A stretch of 64,000 bases of DNA from Paenibacillus contaminans (GCF_003285015.1 NZ_QMFB01000010.1:244210-308209), one strand, 5' to 3'. Shown: positions 41,277 through 50,635, counted from the stretch's first letter. Numbers and translations: made by a program. Notes: generated by a model from the letters alone, not told the origin.

Positions 41277-42542
41277 TTACTCCGCTTGCAGCGGCGCCTG
41301 GTAATAATCGCGGTGAAGCTCTTCGGGCGCTAACGCATCGTACCCGAGCGCATATGCGGCGGTTGCGCGTATATCGAGATCGAGAAAAGGCGATTGGATA
41401 CCGGTTACTTTCACTACGACCGGTACCGTCGCTTTTTTGCGCATTTGCGCGAGCAGCTTGCGTCCCTTGGCCGTAAAGCCAAGAACGCGCAAATAGGGAA
41501 CGCCGCCGAGCAGCTTCTCGCGCGAAAGCTCGGCTTTGCCGTGGCCAAGAAAGATGCGCAGCAGCGTTCTTTGCAGCCTGGTCCGCGTATACCTTTTGGT
41601 CTTCATGGCGTCAAGCAGCGCCTCTACGGGACGTTCGGCCCCATGCGGCAGCAGCCTCAACGATTGCTTGAGGCGATGCTCCAGTCCTTCATTTACTTCG
41701 CTGATGCGGGCAAGCTCCTCTTCGGTTCGGCTGGCCAGCAAATGAATAAGCGGCTGCGCGTATCGTTCCCACTCGATAGGTGCCCGGCCGGCTTCCATTT
41801 CGCGCCTCATGATGTCAAGCGTCGCCTGGGGGACGAATGAAGCGATCCCATCAAGCCGGCGCTCCTCGAACAGGATGCGGCGAATGGCCGTAGCGCTCGC
41901 GATTTGTCCGTCGGTCGGCACCTGCTGATGGTACCCGGCTTTCGTCCGGCTTACCGTGAGCGGAACGATCGGGCTGTTCAGCCTCTTGAGCGCAAGCAAA
42001 TAATGCAGGCCGAGCGTGTTGTTCGGCTGCTTCAACAAGTCGTGCAAGGAGCCTTCCTCCGGCTCAGCGGCAAGCCGGTCATGATCGCGCAGAAACGAAT
42101 CGGCAGCCGAGCTGTATGCGGCCGGGTAGCTCAAGCCTTTGCTCAAATAAAGCTGCAGCAATTGCTTGAACGTTTCCGGCTCGCGGTGCAAGTGTTCGGC
42201 TATGCGCTCCAGCAAGCGGATGTCGCCGCTTTCGCTGCCGAAGCACAGGCTATCCGCGACGCCTGTCGCGTTTAAGGCCGAAACGGCGCCGTAGGCGAAC
42301 CATTCGGCCGGCTGCGAGCTGAAGGCGACGGGCAGCTCTAGCACGACATCCGCTCCCATGCGAAGCGCCATTTCGGCGCGCGCCCACTTGTTCGCGAGCG
42401 CGGGCTCCCCGCGCTGCAAAAAGTGTCCGCTCATGACGGCGATCGCCGCATCGGCGCCCGCTATTCTTTTTGCCTGTTCATAATGGTAAACGTGACCGTA
42501 ATGAAGCGGATTGTATTCGACGACAATTCCGACAGTTTTCAA
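41277..42542 (-). CDS. tmcAL: tRNA(Met) cytidine acetate ligase TmcAL (YlbM)
   Basis: Forms N4-acetylcytidine at the wobble base of elongator tRNA-Met from acetate and ATP. It begins TVGIVVEYNPLHYGHVYH with the HxGH nucleotidyltransferase motif, then VMSGHFLQRGEPALANKW. The RRILFEERRLD region and a C-terminal helical domain follow. About 421 residues. TTG 42542 lies 8 bases after GGAGG; an in-frame TTG five codons earlier overlaps that site. Confidence 0.9.
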   Translation of the reverse strand: MKTVGIVVEYNPLHYGHVYHYEQAKRIAGADAAIAVMSGHFLQRGEPALANKWARAEMALRMGADVVLELPVAFSSQPAEWFAYGAVSALNATGVADSLCFGSESGDIRLLERIAEHLHREPETFKQLLQLYLSKGLSYPAAYSSAADSFLRDHDRLAAEPEEGSLHDLLKQPNNTLGLHYLLALKRLNSPIVPLTVSRTKAGYHQQVPTDGQIASATAIRRILFEERRLDGIASFVPQATLDIMRREMEAGRAPIEWERYAQPLIHLLASRTEEELARISEVNEGLEHRLKQSLRLLPHGAERPVEALLDAMKTKRYTRTRLQRTLLRIFLGHGKAELSREKLLGGVPYLRVLGFTAKGRKLLAQMRKKATVPVVVKVTGIQSPFLDLDIRATAAYALGYDALAPEELHRDYYQAPLQAE

Positions 42543-42751
42543 GTATCGATCCTCCAAATCGTAATAGCCCGTTCGGCCTTCTCAGGCGCGTTCGTATGAA
42601 ACGCCGTACCTACGGCAAAACTGTAAAAAGAAAAAATCCATTGACGCAGCTGCCGGTCTTGACGTAAAGTTCATCATAATCGCTATGTCATGTATCGTTT
42701 GCCCGCGGTGTTCCTAATACTATATCACGCCGTAATTTGGCAATAAACTAT

Positions 42752-42781
42752 TTGACAAAACGAAGCGGTTATAGCTATAAT
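42752..42781 (+). promoter_or_regulatory. Strong sigma-A promoter for ylbN-rpmF
   Basis: Perfect TTGACA (42752-42757), an 18-base spacer and perfect TATAAT (42776-42781), 27 bases before ylbN. Confidence 0.85.
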
Positions 42782-42808
42782 TATCTTTGTTTGTTTGGGG
42801 TGAATTTC

Positions 42809-43312
42809 ATGCTGCTTCGTATAAAAGAACTGGCTACGAAAGGTAGCGTTCCCGTCAAGGGTGAAGTAGATTTAACCGAACTGCTGAAGGATCGGCAGGA
42901 TATCGTTTCGTTCGGGCCCGCCGATGCGGATTTGCAAGCCGAATGGTCGGAAGGCCTTGCTAAAGTAACCGGGAATGTGCATGTTGATTTGCATATCGCA
43001 TGCTCGCGTTGCTTGCAGCCGGTTGAAGAACGGATCGATACGCCTTTCCAGGAATGGTTCGCCGCGAAATCGACCAGTATCCCGGAAGAGCTTGAGGAAG
43101 ACGTTCATCTGATTACGGAAGATACGGTAGATTTAAAGCCGCTTGTAGAAGAAACCGTGGCGGTTTCGGTACCGCTGGTTACCCTGTGCAGCGAAGATTG
43201 CAAAGGGCTGTGTCCCGACTGCGGAGTAAACCGCAACGAACGGGATTGCGGCTGCAAGCACAATAAGATCGACCCTCGCTTGGCTGGACTAGCCGACTTT
43301 TTTAAAGAATAA
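42809..43312 (+). CDS. ylbN: DUF177 domain protein YlbN (YceD-like)
   Basis: 167 residues beginning MLLRIKELATKGSV. It contains the DUF177 signature IACSRCLQPVEERIDTPF, an EDTVDLKPLVEETVAVSVPL segment (here shown to mark the L-D-L-x-P-L-V motif), and C-terminal Cys pairs CSEDCKGLCPDCG. It nearly always precedes rpmF and, in other bacteria, YceD affects rRNA levels. ATG 42809 has GGGGTG about 8 bases upstream and follows a consensus promoter; a longer frame from 42737 begins inside the promoter and is rejected. Confidence 0.9.
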   Translation: MLLRIKELATKGSVPVKGEVDLTELLKDRQDIVSFGPADADLQAEWSEGLAKVTGNVHVDLHIACSRCLQPVEERIDTPFQEWFAAKSTSIPEELEEDVHLITEDTVDLKPLVEETVAVSVPLVTLCSEDCKGLCPDCGVNRNERDCGCKHNKIDPRLAGLADFFKE

Positions 43313-43418
43313 GCTTCATGATGATGTATTCCTTTCTATGCTAAACGGAGCCGGAATCTTTCATACATGCAATCTTAAGCAGACAGTCGAGCGTGAATTA
43401 ACGTAAGGAGGTGGGAAT

Positions 43419-43592
43419 ATGGCAGTACCACAAAGAAGGACATCCAAAACACGTCGCGATAAGCGCCGTACTCACTTTAAATTAGTAGTTCCGGGCATGG
43501 TAAAATGCGATAACTGCGGAGAGCTGAAATTGGCGCACCGCGTTTGCAAAGTTTGCGGAACTTACAAAACAAGAGAGATTATCAAGCAATAA
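43419..43592 (+). CDS. rpmF: 50S ribosomal protein L32
   Basis: 57 residues, MAVPQRRTSKTRRDKRRTHF then VKCDNCGELKLAHRVCKVCG, a zinc-ribbon form with four cysteines. ATG 43419 follows AAGGAGGTG by 7 bases. A terminator follows immediately (43601-43638), so rpmF and ylbN form one unit and fapR starts another. Confidence 0.95.
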   Translation: MAVPQRRTSKTRRDKRRTHFKLVVPGMVKCDNCGELKLAHRVCKVCGTYKTREIIKQ

Positions 43593-43600
43593 TCGAAGAA

Positions 43601-43638
43601 AGTAGTACTTCATCTTTGGTGAGGTGCTATTTTTTTTG
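43601..43638 (+). terminator. Terminator after rpmF
   Basis: A 12-bp stem AGTAGTACTTCA (43601-43612) / TGAGGTGCTATT (43620-43631), all positions pairing with three G-T pairs, then eight Ts. Confidence 0.85.
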
Positions 43639-43739
43639 TCTGTCTGCGAGGCGAAAAACGGCAAGAAGCCGATTTGACGGCCAAGGACGGTTTTCTTTCA
43701 AGCTCTTTCTTTTTGAACGATAATTCTATATACTACTCG

Positions 43740-43756
43740 TTAGCACCAGGTAATAT
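43740..43756 (+). promoter_or_regulatory. Candidate FapR operator
   Basis: TTAGCACCAGGTAATAT agrees with the FapR palindrome TTAGTACCTGATACTAA at 12 of 17 positions and lies 43 bases before fapR. TATACT at 43729-43734 could be the -10. FapR is known to repress its own operon until malonyl-CoA rises; use of this site is inference. Confidence 0.5.
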
Positions 43757-43798
43757 AAGCTCCCCTCAATATACGGCACTAATCAACTGGTAAAGGCG

Positions 43799-44407
43799 GT
43801 GTGCGCCATCGAACGCCAACCGAAACGGCTGCGCCAGCAGCAGCTGTCCAAAATAATCGAACAAAATCCGTTCATGACGGATGAGGAGCTGACCAAGCAT
43901 TTTCAAGTCAGCATTCAGACGATTCGTTTGGACCGTTTGGAGCTGGGCATTCCGGAGCTGCGGGAGCGGCTTAAGCTGATGGCCGAACGAACCTACGATC
44001 AGGTGCGCTCTTTGCCTTTGCACGAAGTAATCGGGGACGTTATCGATCTTCAGCTTGATAAAAGCGGGATTTCCATGTTTGAGATAAAAGAGGAGCATGT
44101 GTTCTCGCGGACGAAAATCGCCCGGGGCCACCATGTGTTCTCGCAAGCCAACTCGCTGGCGGTAGCCGTTATCAACGATTCTGTAGCGCTTACGGCTTCC
44201 GCCGACATTCGATTTATCCGATCGGTCCGATTCGGGGAGAAATGTATCGCGAAAGCATACGTACGCTCCATTTCGAAAGGGAAGGCTAAAGTCGAAGTGT
44301 TTACATATGTGAATGACGAGATGGTGTTTCAAGGGAACTTCCTGATCTATCACTCCAAAAAAGAACAGCGCAATGAGGGAGGAAACTTGCATGCGGATCG
44401 CGATTGA
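43799..44407 (+). CDS. fapR: FapR, malonyl-CoA-responsive repressor of lipid synthesis
   Basis: 202 residues. The N-terminal winged helix contains FMTDEELTKHFQVSIQTIRL and DRLELGIPELRERLK. The C-terminal hot-dog effector domain has EEHVFSRTKIARGHHVFSQA and ALTASADIRFIRSV, where malonyl-CoA and malonyl-ACP bind. The C-terminus extends past the Bacillus protein by about a dozen residues and overlaps plsX by 17 bases. GTG 43799 sits close to AAAGGCGG, so a start a few codons later is possible. It heads the fapR-plsX-fabHDG-acpP-fabF cluster it is expected to control. Confidence 0.92.
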   Translation: MCAIERQPKRLRQQQLSKIIEQNPFMTDEELTKHFQVSIQTIRLDRLELGIPELRERLKLMAERTYDQVRSLPLHEVIGDVIDLQLDKSGISMFEIKEEHVFSRTKIARGHHVFSQANSLAVAVINDSVALTASADIRFIRSVRFGEKCIAKAYVRSISKGKAKVEVFTYVNDEMVFQGNFLIYHSKKEQRNEGGNLHADRD

Positions 44408-45380
44408 CGCGATGGGCGGCGACCATGCCCCCCACGAAATCGTGGCCGGCGTTTTACAGGCAGCCAAGGAATGGACCGACGCGGAATTGATTCTTGTCGG
44501 CGATTCCGCGCGTATTGAAGCGCTGATGAGCGAAAGGCCCGGAAATGTCCGCGTTCATCATGCCGGAGACGTTATAACGGCAGACGATGAGCCGGGCAAA
44601 GCGGTGCGCCGCAAAAAGGACGCTTCGATGGTCGTCGCCGGCAGGCTCGTCCGAGAGGGCGAAGCCGATGCGATGATTTCGGGCGGCAATACCGGCGCCC
44701 TCATGGTAACCGGCCTGCTGATCGTCGGCAGAATGGAAGGGGTCGAGAGGCCGGCGCTCGCGCCGATGCTTCCGACAATGGACGGAACGGGCGTGCTTGC
44801 GCTCGATCTGGGCGCGAATATGGACGCTTCGCCGGAAGAGCTTCTGCAATATGCGATCATGGGCAGCATATATCGCAGCAAGGTTCAAGGAATTGCGAAG
44901 CCGAGAGTCGGATTGCTCAATATTGGAACGGAAGCGATGAAAGGCAACACGCTGACCAAAACGGCATACGGGCTGCTCGAGCAGGCGCCGATTCAATTTG
45001 TCGGCAATGTCGAAGCAAGCCAGGTGATGCGCGGAGGCTGCGACGTGCTTGTATGCGACGGCTTTTCGGGCAATGTCATGCTGAAGGCGATGGAAGGTAC
45101 GGCGGATGCGGTGTTCAGCACGCTCAAAACCGAATTCACCCGTACTTGGATGACCAAGCTGGCCGCCGCCGTTATGATGCCGGGCTTGCGGCAGTTTAAG
45201 AAAAAGCTTGATTACAAGGAGCACGGCGGCGCTCCGATGCTGGGCCTTTCCGGGCTCGTGCTCAAATGCCACGGTTCTTCGGACGCTTTGGCCGTCAAGA
45301 ACGCTGTACGTCAAGCTAGAGTCGCGCTGCAGAGCGGCCTTGTTCAAGCGATCGCTGCGGAAATTAACACTAGGAAGTGA
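44391..45380 (+). CDS. plsX: Phosphate acyltransferase PlsX
   Basis: Converts acyl-ACP to acyl-phosphate for phospholipid synthesis. It begins IAIDAMGGDHAPHEIV; the RRKKDASMVVAGRLVREG, GGNTGALM, MEGVERPALAPM, LLNIGTEAMKGN and VCDGFSGNVMLK motifs follow. 329 residues. ATG 44391 has GGGAGGAAA upstream and overlaps fapR. Acyl-phosphate also comes from the FakA/FakB pair at 15.7-18.4 kb. Confidence 0.95.
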   Translation: MRIAIDAMGGDHAPHEIVAGVLQAAKEWTDAELILVGDSARIEALMSERPGNVRVHHAGDVITADDEPGKAVRRKKDASMVVAGRLVREGEADAMISGGNTGALMVTGLLIVGRMEGVERPALAPMLPTMDGTGVLALDLGANMDASPEELLQYAIMGSIYRSKVQGIAKPRVGLLNIGTEAMKGNTLTKTAYGLLEQAPIQFVGNVEASQVMRGGCDVLVCDGFSGNVMLKAMEGTADAVFSTLKTEFTRTWMTKLAAAVMMPGLRQFKKKLDYKEHGGAPMLGLSGLVLKCHGSSDALAVKNAVRQARVALQSGLVQAIAAEINTRK

Positions 45381-46376
45381 GTGGCCACTATGAAATTGAT
45401 ACCGGTCGGTATACTCGGGACAGGCAAATATGTGCCGGAGCGCGTGCTGACAAATCAAGAATTGGAAAAAATGGTCGAAACGAACGACGAATGGATCGTG
45501 AGCCGTACGGGGATGCGCGAGCGGCGTATCGCTTCCGCTGAGCAGGCGTCTTCCGACCTTGCCTATGCAGCGGCTCAAGAAGCGCTGAAAAACGCAGGGA
45601 TTACGGCCGAACAGCTCGATCTGATTATCGTGGCGACGGTTACGCCGGATATGTCGTTTCCGTCGACGGCTTGCCTGGTGCAAGCGAAATTGGGCGCCAA
45701 AAAAGCGGCCGCCTTCGATTTGTCGGCCGCCTGCTCCGGGTTTATATACGGTCTGGCCAACGCCTCCAATTTCATTGCGACGGGCGCGTATAAATATGCG
45801 CTTGTCATCGGTGCGGAATGTTTATCCAAAATTACGGATTATACGGACCGCAACACATGCATTCTGTTCGGAGACGGCGCCGGCGCCGTCGTCATCGGCG
45901 AGGTGCCCGAGGGCCGCGGCTTCCGTTCCTTCGAGCTTGGAGCGGACGGAACCGGCGGCGAGCTGCTGAAGGTTGCGGCGGGCGGCTCCCGTTGTCCGTC
46001 CAGCGTAACGAGCGTCGAACAGAAGCAGCACTTTATTTATATGGCCGGCGCGGAAGTGTTCAAATTTGCGGTCCGCATTATGGGGAACGCCGCGGAAGAA
46101 GCGCTGCGCAAAGCGGAAAAAACGAAGGCGGATATCGATTTGCTCGTTCCGCATCAAGCCAATATCCGGATTATCCAGTCGGCGCTCGACAGACTGGGTC
46201 TGCCGGAAGAGAAGTGCATGGTTAATCTGCATAAATACGGCAACGTCTCGGCGGGGTCGATTCCGATCGCCTTGGCCGAAGCGGTCGAGGAAGGCCGCGT
46301 GAAGGAAGGCGACTGTCTGGTCATGGTCGGCTTCGGCGGCGGCTTGACTTGGGGCGCATCCGTGCTCGTTTGGTAA
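45381..46376 (+). CDS. fabH: Beta-ketoacyl-ACP synthase III
   Basis: Condenses acyl-CoA with malonyl-ACP to start fatty acid synthesis and sets branched-chain primer choice. It has DEWIVSRTGMRERRI, the catalytic Cys in DLSAACSGFIYGL, His in LVPHQANIRI and Asn in KYGNVSAGS. 331 residues from GTG 45381, which directly follows the plsX stop with AGGA 6 bases away; ATG 45390 is an alternative. Confidence 0.94.
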   Translation: MATMKLIPVGILGTGKYVPERVLTNQELEKMVETNDEWIVSRTGMRERRIASAEQASSDLAYAAAQEALKNAGITAEQLDLIIVATVTPDMSFPSTACLVQAKLGAKKAAAFDLSAACSGFIYGLANASNFIATGAYKYALVIGAECLSKITDYTDRNTCILFGDGAGAVVIGEVPEGRGFRSFELGADGTGGELLKVAAGGSRCPSSVTSVEQKQHFIYMAGAEVFKFAVRIMGNAAEEALRKAEKTKADIDLLVPHQANIRIIQSALDRLGLPEEKCMVNLHKYGNVSAGSIPIALAEAVEEGRVKEGDCLVMVGFGGGLTWGASVLVW

Positions 46377-46424
46377 GAAACGGTCTCATATCTATTCAAA
46401 AAACGCACTGGAGGGATTCGGGCA

Positions 46425-47372
46425 GTGGGTAAAATAGCATTCGTGTTTCCGGGTCAAGGGGCGCAAGCCGTCGGTATGGGCAAAGACGCTTTTGAGTCTT
46501 GCGAGGCGTCGAGAGCAATATTCGAGCAAGCCGACGAGGCGCTTGGCTTCAAACTGTCCGGCATCATTTTCGAAGGTCCGGACGAAGAATTGAAAAAGAC
46601 TTACAATACGCAGCCGGCGCTGCTTACGACGAGCGTCGCGCTTTACGAAGCTTTCCGTTCGGCCGGCGTTTCGCCCGATTATGTTGCGGGCCACAGCTTG
46701 GGCGAATACAGCGCGCTGGTGATTGCCGGGGCTCTAAGCTTCGAGGATGCGGTACGCACCGTACGCGCGCGCGGCGAGTTTATGGAGCAGGCGGTGCCGA
46801 ACGGGCAAGGGGCGATGGCTGCGGTTCTCGGAGCGGAGCGCGATGCGCTGACACGCCTATGCGCGGACATCAGCGGGACGGCTGGCGTCGTCGAGCCGGC
46901 CAATATGAACTGTCCGGGGCAGATCGTCGTATCCGGCAGCAAGGAAGGTGTGCAGGCGTTCGTCGAACGCGGCAAGGAAGCGGGGGCGAAGCGCGTCATT
47001 CCGCTTGAAGTAAGCGGGCCTTTCCATTCATCCTTGATGAAGCCGGCTTCGGAGAAGCTGTCCGCGGAGCTCGGCAAGGCTGACATCAAGCCGGCGCAAA
47101 TTCCGGTCGTGGCGAATGTCAGCGCGCGTCCGGTTACGGATCCGGCGCAAATTCGCGAGCTGCTGGTTGAGCAAGTGTACTCGCCGGTTTTGTGGGAGGA
47201 CAGCGTGAGCTGGCTGATCGCGGAAGGCGTGGATACGTTTGTGGAAATCGGCTCCGGTACGGTGCTTGCCGGTTTGATCAAAAAAATCGACAAGAGCGTA
47301 AAAACCGTTTCCATTAACAGCGTCGAGGCGATCGAGCAGTTTATCGCCGCAAATGCGGAAGCGAAAGCATAA
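46425..47372 (+). CDS. fabD: Malonyl-CoA:ACP transacylase
   Basis: Loads malonate onto ACP. FPGQGAQAVGMGKD at the start, nucleophile Ser in AGHSLGEYSAL, catalytic His in VSGPFHSSLM and the terminal GSGTVLAGLIKK. 315 residues. GTG 46425 lies after GGAGGG. Confidence 0.95.
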   Translation: MGKIAFVFPGQGAQAVGMGKDAFESCEASRAIFEQADEALGFKLSGIIFEGPDEELKKTYNTQPALLTTSVALYEAFRSAGVSPDYVAGHSLGEYSALVIAGALSFEDAVRTVRARGEFMEQAVPNGQGAMAAVLGAERDALTRLCADISGTAGVVEPANMNCPGQIVVSGSKEGVQAFVERGKEAGAKRVIPLEVSGPFHSSLMKPASEKLSAELGKADIKPAQIPVVANVSARPVTDPAQIRELLVEQVYSPVLWEDSVSWLIAEGVDTFVEIGSGTVLAGLIKKIDKSVKTVSINSVEAIEQFIAANAEAKA

Positions 47373-47440
47373 TGCTTTGACGGCTTTGCCGACCGGCGTG
47401 CCGGTGTTCATGAAACAATTTACTTGTTGGAGGGATTTTC

Positions 47441-48190
47441 ATGCAGCTAGCGGGTAAAGTTGCGCTCGTAACGGGCGCTTCACGCGGCATCGGACGCGCG
47501 ATCGCTCTGCGCCTCGCGGAAGCGGGAGCGGACGTTGTCGTCAATTATGCAGGCAGCGAACAAGCGGCGGCGGACGTCGTCGCTCAGATCGAAGCGCTCG
47601 GCCGCCGCGCCATGAAGGTACAAGGTGACGTCGGTTCATCCGCCGCAGCCGAGGAATTGGTTAAGCAGACGCTGGAAGCGTATGGACGAATCGACATTCT
47701 TGTGAATAACGCAGGCATTACGAGGGATAATTTAATCATGCGCATGAAAGAAGAAGAGTTCGATCAGGTTATCCATACGAACCTGAAGGGCGTATTCAAC
47801 TGCCTCAAAGCGGTGACCCGTCCCATGATGAAGCAGCGTTCAGGCAGAATCATCAATATTTCGTCCGTAGTCGGTTCGCTCGGTAATGCGGGGCAGGCCA
47901 ACTATGTCGCCGCCAAAGCGGGCGTGATCGGATTGACGAAGTCGTCCGCCAAGGAGCTCGCTTCGCGGGGCATTACGGTTAACGCCGTGGCGCCGGGCTT
48001 TATCACGACCGATATGACGGACAAGCTGTCCGACGATATGAAGACGCAGCTGCTCGCGCAAATTCCTTTGGCCCGTCTCGGGGAGCCGGACGATATTGCG
48101 AAAGCGGTCGTTTATCTCGCTTCGGACGACGCTTCCTATATGACCGGACAGACGATTCATATCGACGGCGGCATGTATATGGGCGGGTAA
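47441..48190 (+). CDS. fabG: 3-oxoacyl-ACP reductase
   Basis: NADPH-dependent reduction of 3-ketoacyl-ACP. SDR motifs TGASRGIGRAIA, NNAGITRDNLIMRM, Ser in INISSVVGSLGN, YVAAK and TVNAVAPGFI. 249 residues. ATG 47441 has GGAGGG upstream. Confidence 0.95.
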   Translation: MQLAGKVALVTGASRGIGRAIALRLAEAGADVVVNYAGSEQAAADVVAQIEALGRRAMKVQGDVGSSAAAEELVKQTLEAYGRIDILVNNAGITRDNLIMRMKEEEFDQVIHTNLKGVFNCLKAVTRPMMKQRSGRIINISSVVGSLGNAGQANYVAAKAGVIGLTKSSAKELASRGITVNAVAPGFITTDMTDKLSDDMKTQLLAQIPLARLGEPDDIAKAVVYLASDDASYMTGQTIHIDGGMYMGG

Positions 48191-48250
48191 AGGTTGGCTA
48201 TGGCATTTTTGTAATGATTCTCGTATAATACGGTAGAGGAGGTGAGCCGG

Positions 48251-48484
48251 ATGTCCGACGTTTTGGATCGTGTCAAACGAATTGTCGTGGATCGTCTCGG
48301 GGCTGAAGAGTCGAAAGTGACCCTCGAAGCATCGTTCAAAGAAGATTTAGGTGCTGATTCTTTGGATGTTGTCGAATTGGTCATGGAACTCGAAGACGAA
48401 TTCGATATGGAAATTTCCGATGAGGATGCAGAAAAGATTACGACTGTGGGAGAAGTTGTTGAATACATAAAATCTCATACGTAA
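48251..48484 (+). CDS. acpP: Acyl carrier protein
   Basis: 77 residues, acidic four-helix carrier. The phosphopantetheine Ser is Ser37 in GADSLDVVELVMELEDEF. ATG 48251 follows AGGAGGTGAG; a GTG three codons earlier is inside that site. A strong hairpin follows at 48499-48521. Confidence 0.95.
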   Translation: MSDVLDRVKRIVVDRLGAEESKVTLEASFKEDLGADSLDVVELVMELEDEFDMEISDEDAEKITTVGEVVEYIKSHT

Positions 48485-48498
48485 ACGAGTGCGAGTGC

Positions 48499-48521
48499 AA
48501 GTCCCGTTCATAACGGGACTT
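48499..48521 (+). terminator. Partial terminator or stabiliser after acpP
   Basis: A perfect 10-bp stem AAGTCCCGTT / AACGGGACTT with a CAT loop, followed by CTCCTCATTTT, a poor T run. It sits between acpP and fabF, where a leaky terminator would raise acpP over downstream genes. Confidence 0.65.
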
Positions 48522-48630
48522 CTCCTCATTTTGCTAGAATTCAAAAATGGACGAAGACGGCAAGGCTGCGTAAGCGGCTACATTGGCGTCTAATCACGCG
48601 TATAAACGATTGAAGCATAGAGGTGAACGA

Positions 48631-49872
48631 ATGGCACAGAGAGTGGTTGTAACGGGAATGGGAGTCATGACCGCGATTGGTCACGATCTTGATACGTTCT
48701 GGAGCAGCTTAATGGAAGGCAAATCGGGAGTGTCGCTCGTAGAAAGCTTTGACGTAAGCGAGTATCCGACTAGAATTGCAGCCTCTATCAAGGATTTTAA
48801 TCCTGAAGATTTCAATATCGATAAGAAAGAAGCCCGCCGCATGGACCGTTTCGTGCAGTTTGCGGTCGTGGCAAGCATGTCGGCGCTTAAGGATGCGAAT
48901 CTGAACGTAAACGAGGATACGGATCCGGAACGCGTAGGCGTGTATGTCGGCTCGGGGATCGGCGGCTTGTCGACCTGGGAGGAGCAGCATAAAATATTGC
49001 TCGATAAAGGTCCGAAGCGGGTAAGTCCTTTCTTTATTCCGATGATGATCGCGAATATGGCTTCCGGCCAAATCTCGATGATCACCGGAGCAAAAGGACC
49101 GAACAGCACGGCGGTTACCGCCTGCGCAACCGGGACCCACTCCATCGGAGACTCTTACAAAATGATTCAGCGCGGCGATGCCGACGTCATGATTTGCGGC
49201 GGCGCCGAGGCGACGATCAGCCCGACGGGCATGGCCGGCTTTTGCGCGCTGCGTGCGATGTCTACGCGCAATGACGAGCCGGCGAAGGCAAGCCGGCCTT
49301 TTGATACGGATCGCGACGGCTTCGTCATGGGGGAAGGCTCCGGCATCCTGATTTTGGAGTCGCTCGAACACGCGCAGAAGCGCGGCGCACGAATCTATGC
49401 CGAAGTCATCGGCTACGGCATGAGCGGAGACGCGCATCATATGACGGATCCCGATCCGGAAGGCGCGAAACGCTGCATGGTCAAAGCGATTAAAGACGCG
49501 GGAATCGCCGCCGAGCAAATCGATTATATCAATGCGCACGGCACGTCGACGCCGGTCGGCGACAGATCGGAGACGACGGCGATCAAGCTGGCGCTCGGCG
49601 AACATGCTTACAAAGTGGCGGTCAGCTCGACGAAGTCGATGACAGGCCATTTGCTCGGAGCGGCAGGCGGCGTGGAAGCCGTTATTTGCGGGCTTACGAT
49701 CAAAAACGGGATTATCCCGCCGACGATCAACTTGGACAATCAGGATCCGGAATGCGATCTCGATTACGTGCCGAACACGCCGCGCAAGGCTGACGTAACT
49801 ATCGCGATGTCGAACTCGTTCGGCTTCGGCGGTCATAATGCAACGATAGTTTTGAAGAAATTCGAGGCGTGA
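48631..49872 (+). CDS. fabF: Beta-ketoacyl-ACP synthase II
   Basis: Elongating condensing enzyme. Catalytic Cys in TAVTACATGTHSIGD, His in NAHGTSTPVGD and STKSMTGHLLGAAG, and GFGGHNATIVLKKF at the end. 413 residues. ATG 48631 has AGAGGTGA 6 bases upstream. Confidence 0.95.
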   Translation: MAQRVVVTGMGVMTAIGHDLDTFWSSLMEGKSGVSLVESFDVSEYPTRIAASIKDFNPEDFNIDKKEARRMDRFVQFAVVASMSALKDANLNVNEDTDPERVGVYVGSGIGGLSTWEEQHKILLDKGPKRVSPFFIPMMIANMASGQISMITGAKGPNSTAVTACATGTHSIGDSYKMIQRGDADVMICGGAEATISPTGMAGFCALRAMSTRNDEPAKASRPFDTDRDGFVMGEGSGILILESLEHAQKRGARIYAEVIGYGMSGDAHHMTDPDPEGAKRCMVKAIKDAGIAAEQIDYINAHGTSTPVGDRSETTAIKLALGEHAYKVAVSSTKSMTGHLLGAAGGVEAVICGLTIKNGIIPPTINLDNQDPECDLDYVPNTPRKADVTIAMSNSFGFGGHNATIVLKKFEA

Positions 49873-49877
49873 CGGCA

Positions 49878-50573
49878 ATGAACAAAGATTTGAAGGAGCT
49901 GCAGACGAAGCTCGGCATTCATTTCCGGAATGAGCAGCTTTTACGGCAGGCGTTTACGCATTCTTCCTTCGTCAATGAGAACCGGACGTCGATGAGCGAC
50001 AACGAACGTCTGGAATTTCTGGGCGATGCGGTGCTTGAGCTTTCGGTGTCGGATTATTTTTTCCATGCGTTCCCGGGACGCTCCGAGGGCGAGATGACCA
50101 AGCTGCGCGCTTCGATCGTTTGCGAGCCTTCGCTCGTGACGTTTGCGGAGCAGCTTGATTTCGGCAGCTTCGTCCTGCTCGGCCGGGGCGAGGAGCTGAC
50201 GGGCGGCAGAACGCGCCCGGCGCTGCTTGCCGACGTGTTCGAGTCGTTTGTCGGGGCGCTTTACCTCGACCAAGGCTTGGATGCGGTCAAAGCGTTTCTG
50301 TACAAGCATATGTTTCCGAAAATTACCGGCGACGGCAAACCTCAGGTCGTCGATTACAAGACGCAGCTGCAGGAATATACGCAGCAAAATCTTCTCGGCG
50401 CTCCCGAGTACCGGATCGTCGATGAACGCGGTCCCGCACACGAGAAATTGTTCGTGGCGGAGGTGTACATGGACCAATCGCTGCTCGGACAAGGCACGGG
50501 CCGGTCCAAGAAGGAAGCGGAGCAGCATGCGGCGGCTCAAGCATTGGAGAAGCTGGATGTGAATGTGAAGTAG
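49878..50573 (+). CDS. rnc: Ribonuclease III
   Basis: Processes double-stranded RNA including pre-rRNA and scRNA. The catalytic motif NERLEFLGDAVLELSVSDY is followed by the acidic EXX pair region (FESFVGALYLDQG). A C-terminal dsRNA-binding domain starts near residue 160 (KTQLQEYTQQ, GTGRSKKEAEQHAAAQAL). 231 residues. ATG 49878 follows CGAGGCG; GTG 49869 overlaps the fabF stop. Confidence 0.95.
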   Translation: MNKDLKELQTKLGIHFRNEQLLRQAFTHSSFVNENRTSMSDNERLEFLGDAVLELSVSDYFFHAFPGRSEGEMTKLRASIVCEPSLVTFAEQLDFGSFVLLGRGEELTGGRTRPALLADVFESFVGALYLDQGLDAVKAFLYKHMFPKITGDGKPQVVDYKTQLQEYTQQNLLGAPEYRIVDERGPAHEKLFVAEVYMDQSLLGQGTGRSKKEAEQHAAAQALEKLDVNVK

Positions 50574-50594
50574 CGATCGTCATACAGGCGAAGG

Positions 50595-50635
50595 GCAGAG
50601 CGGGCCGGAAGGCCGGCTCTGCTCTTTGTTTTTTT
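50595..50635 (+). terminator. Terminator after rnc
   Basis: Stem GCAGAGCGGGCC / GGCCGGCTCTGC with one mismatch and a GGAA loop, then TCTTTG and seven Ts. It separates the fatty acid-rnc transcript from smc. Confidence 0.85.
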
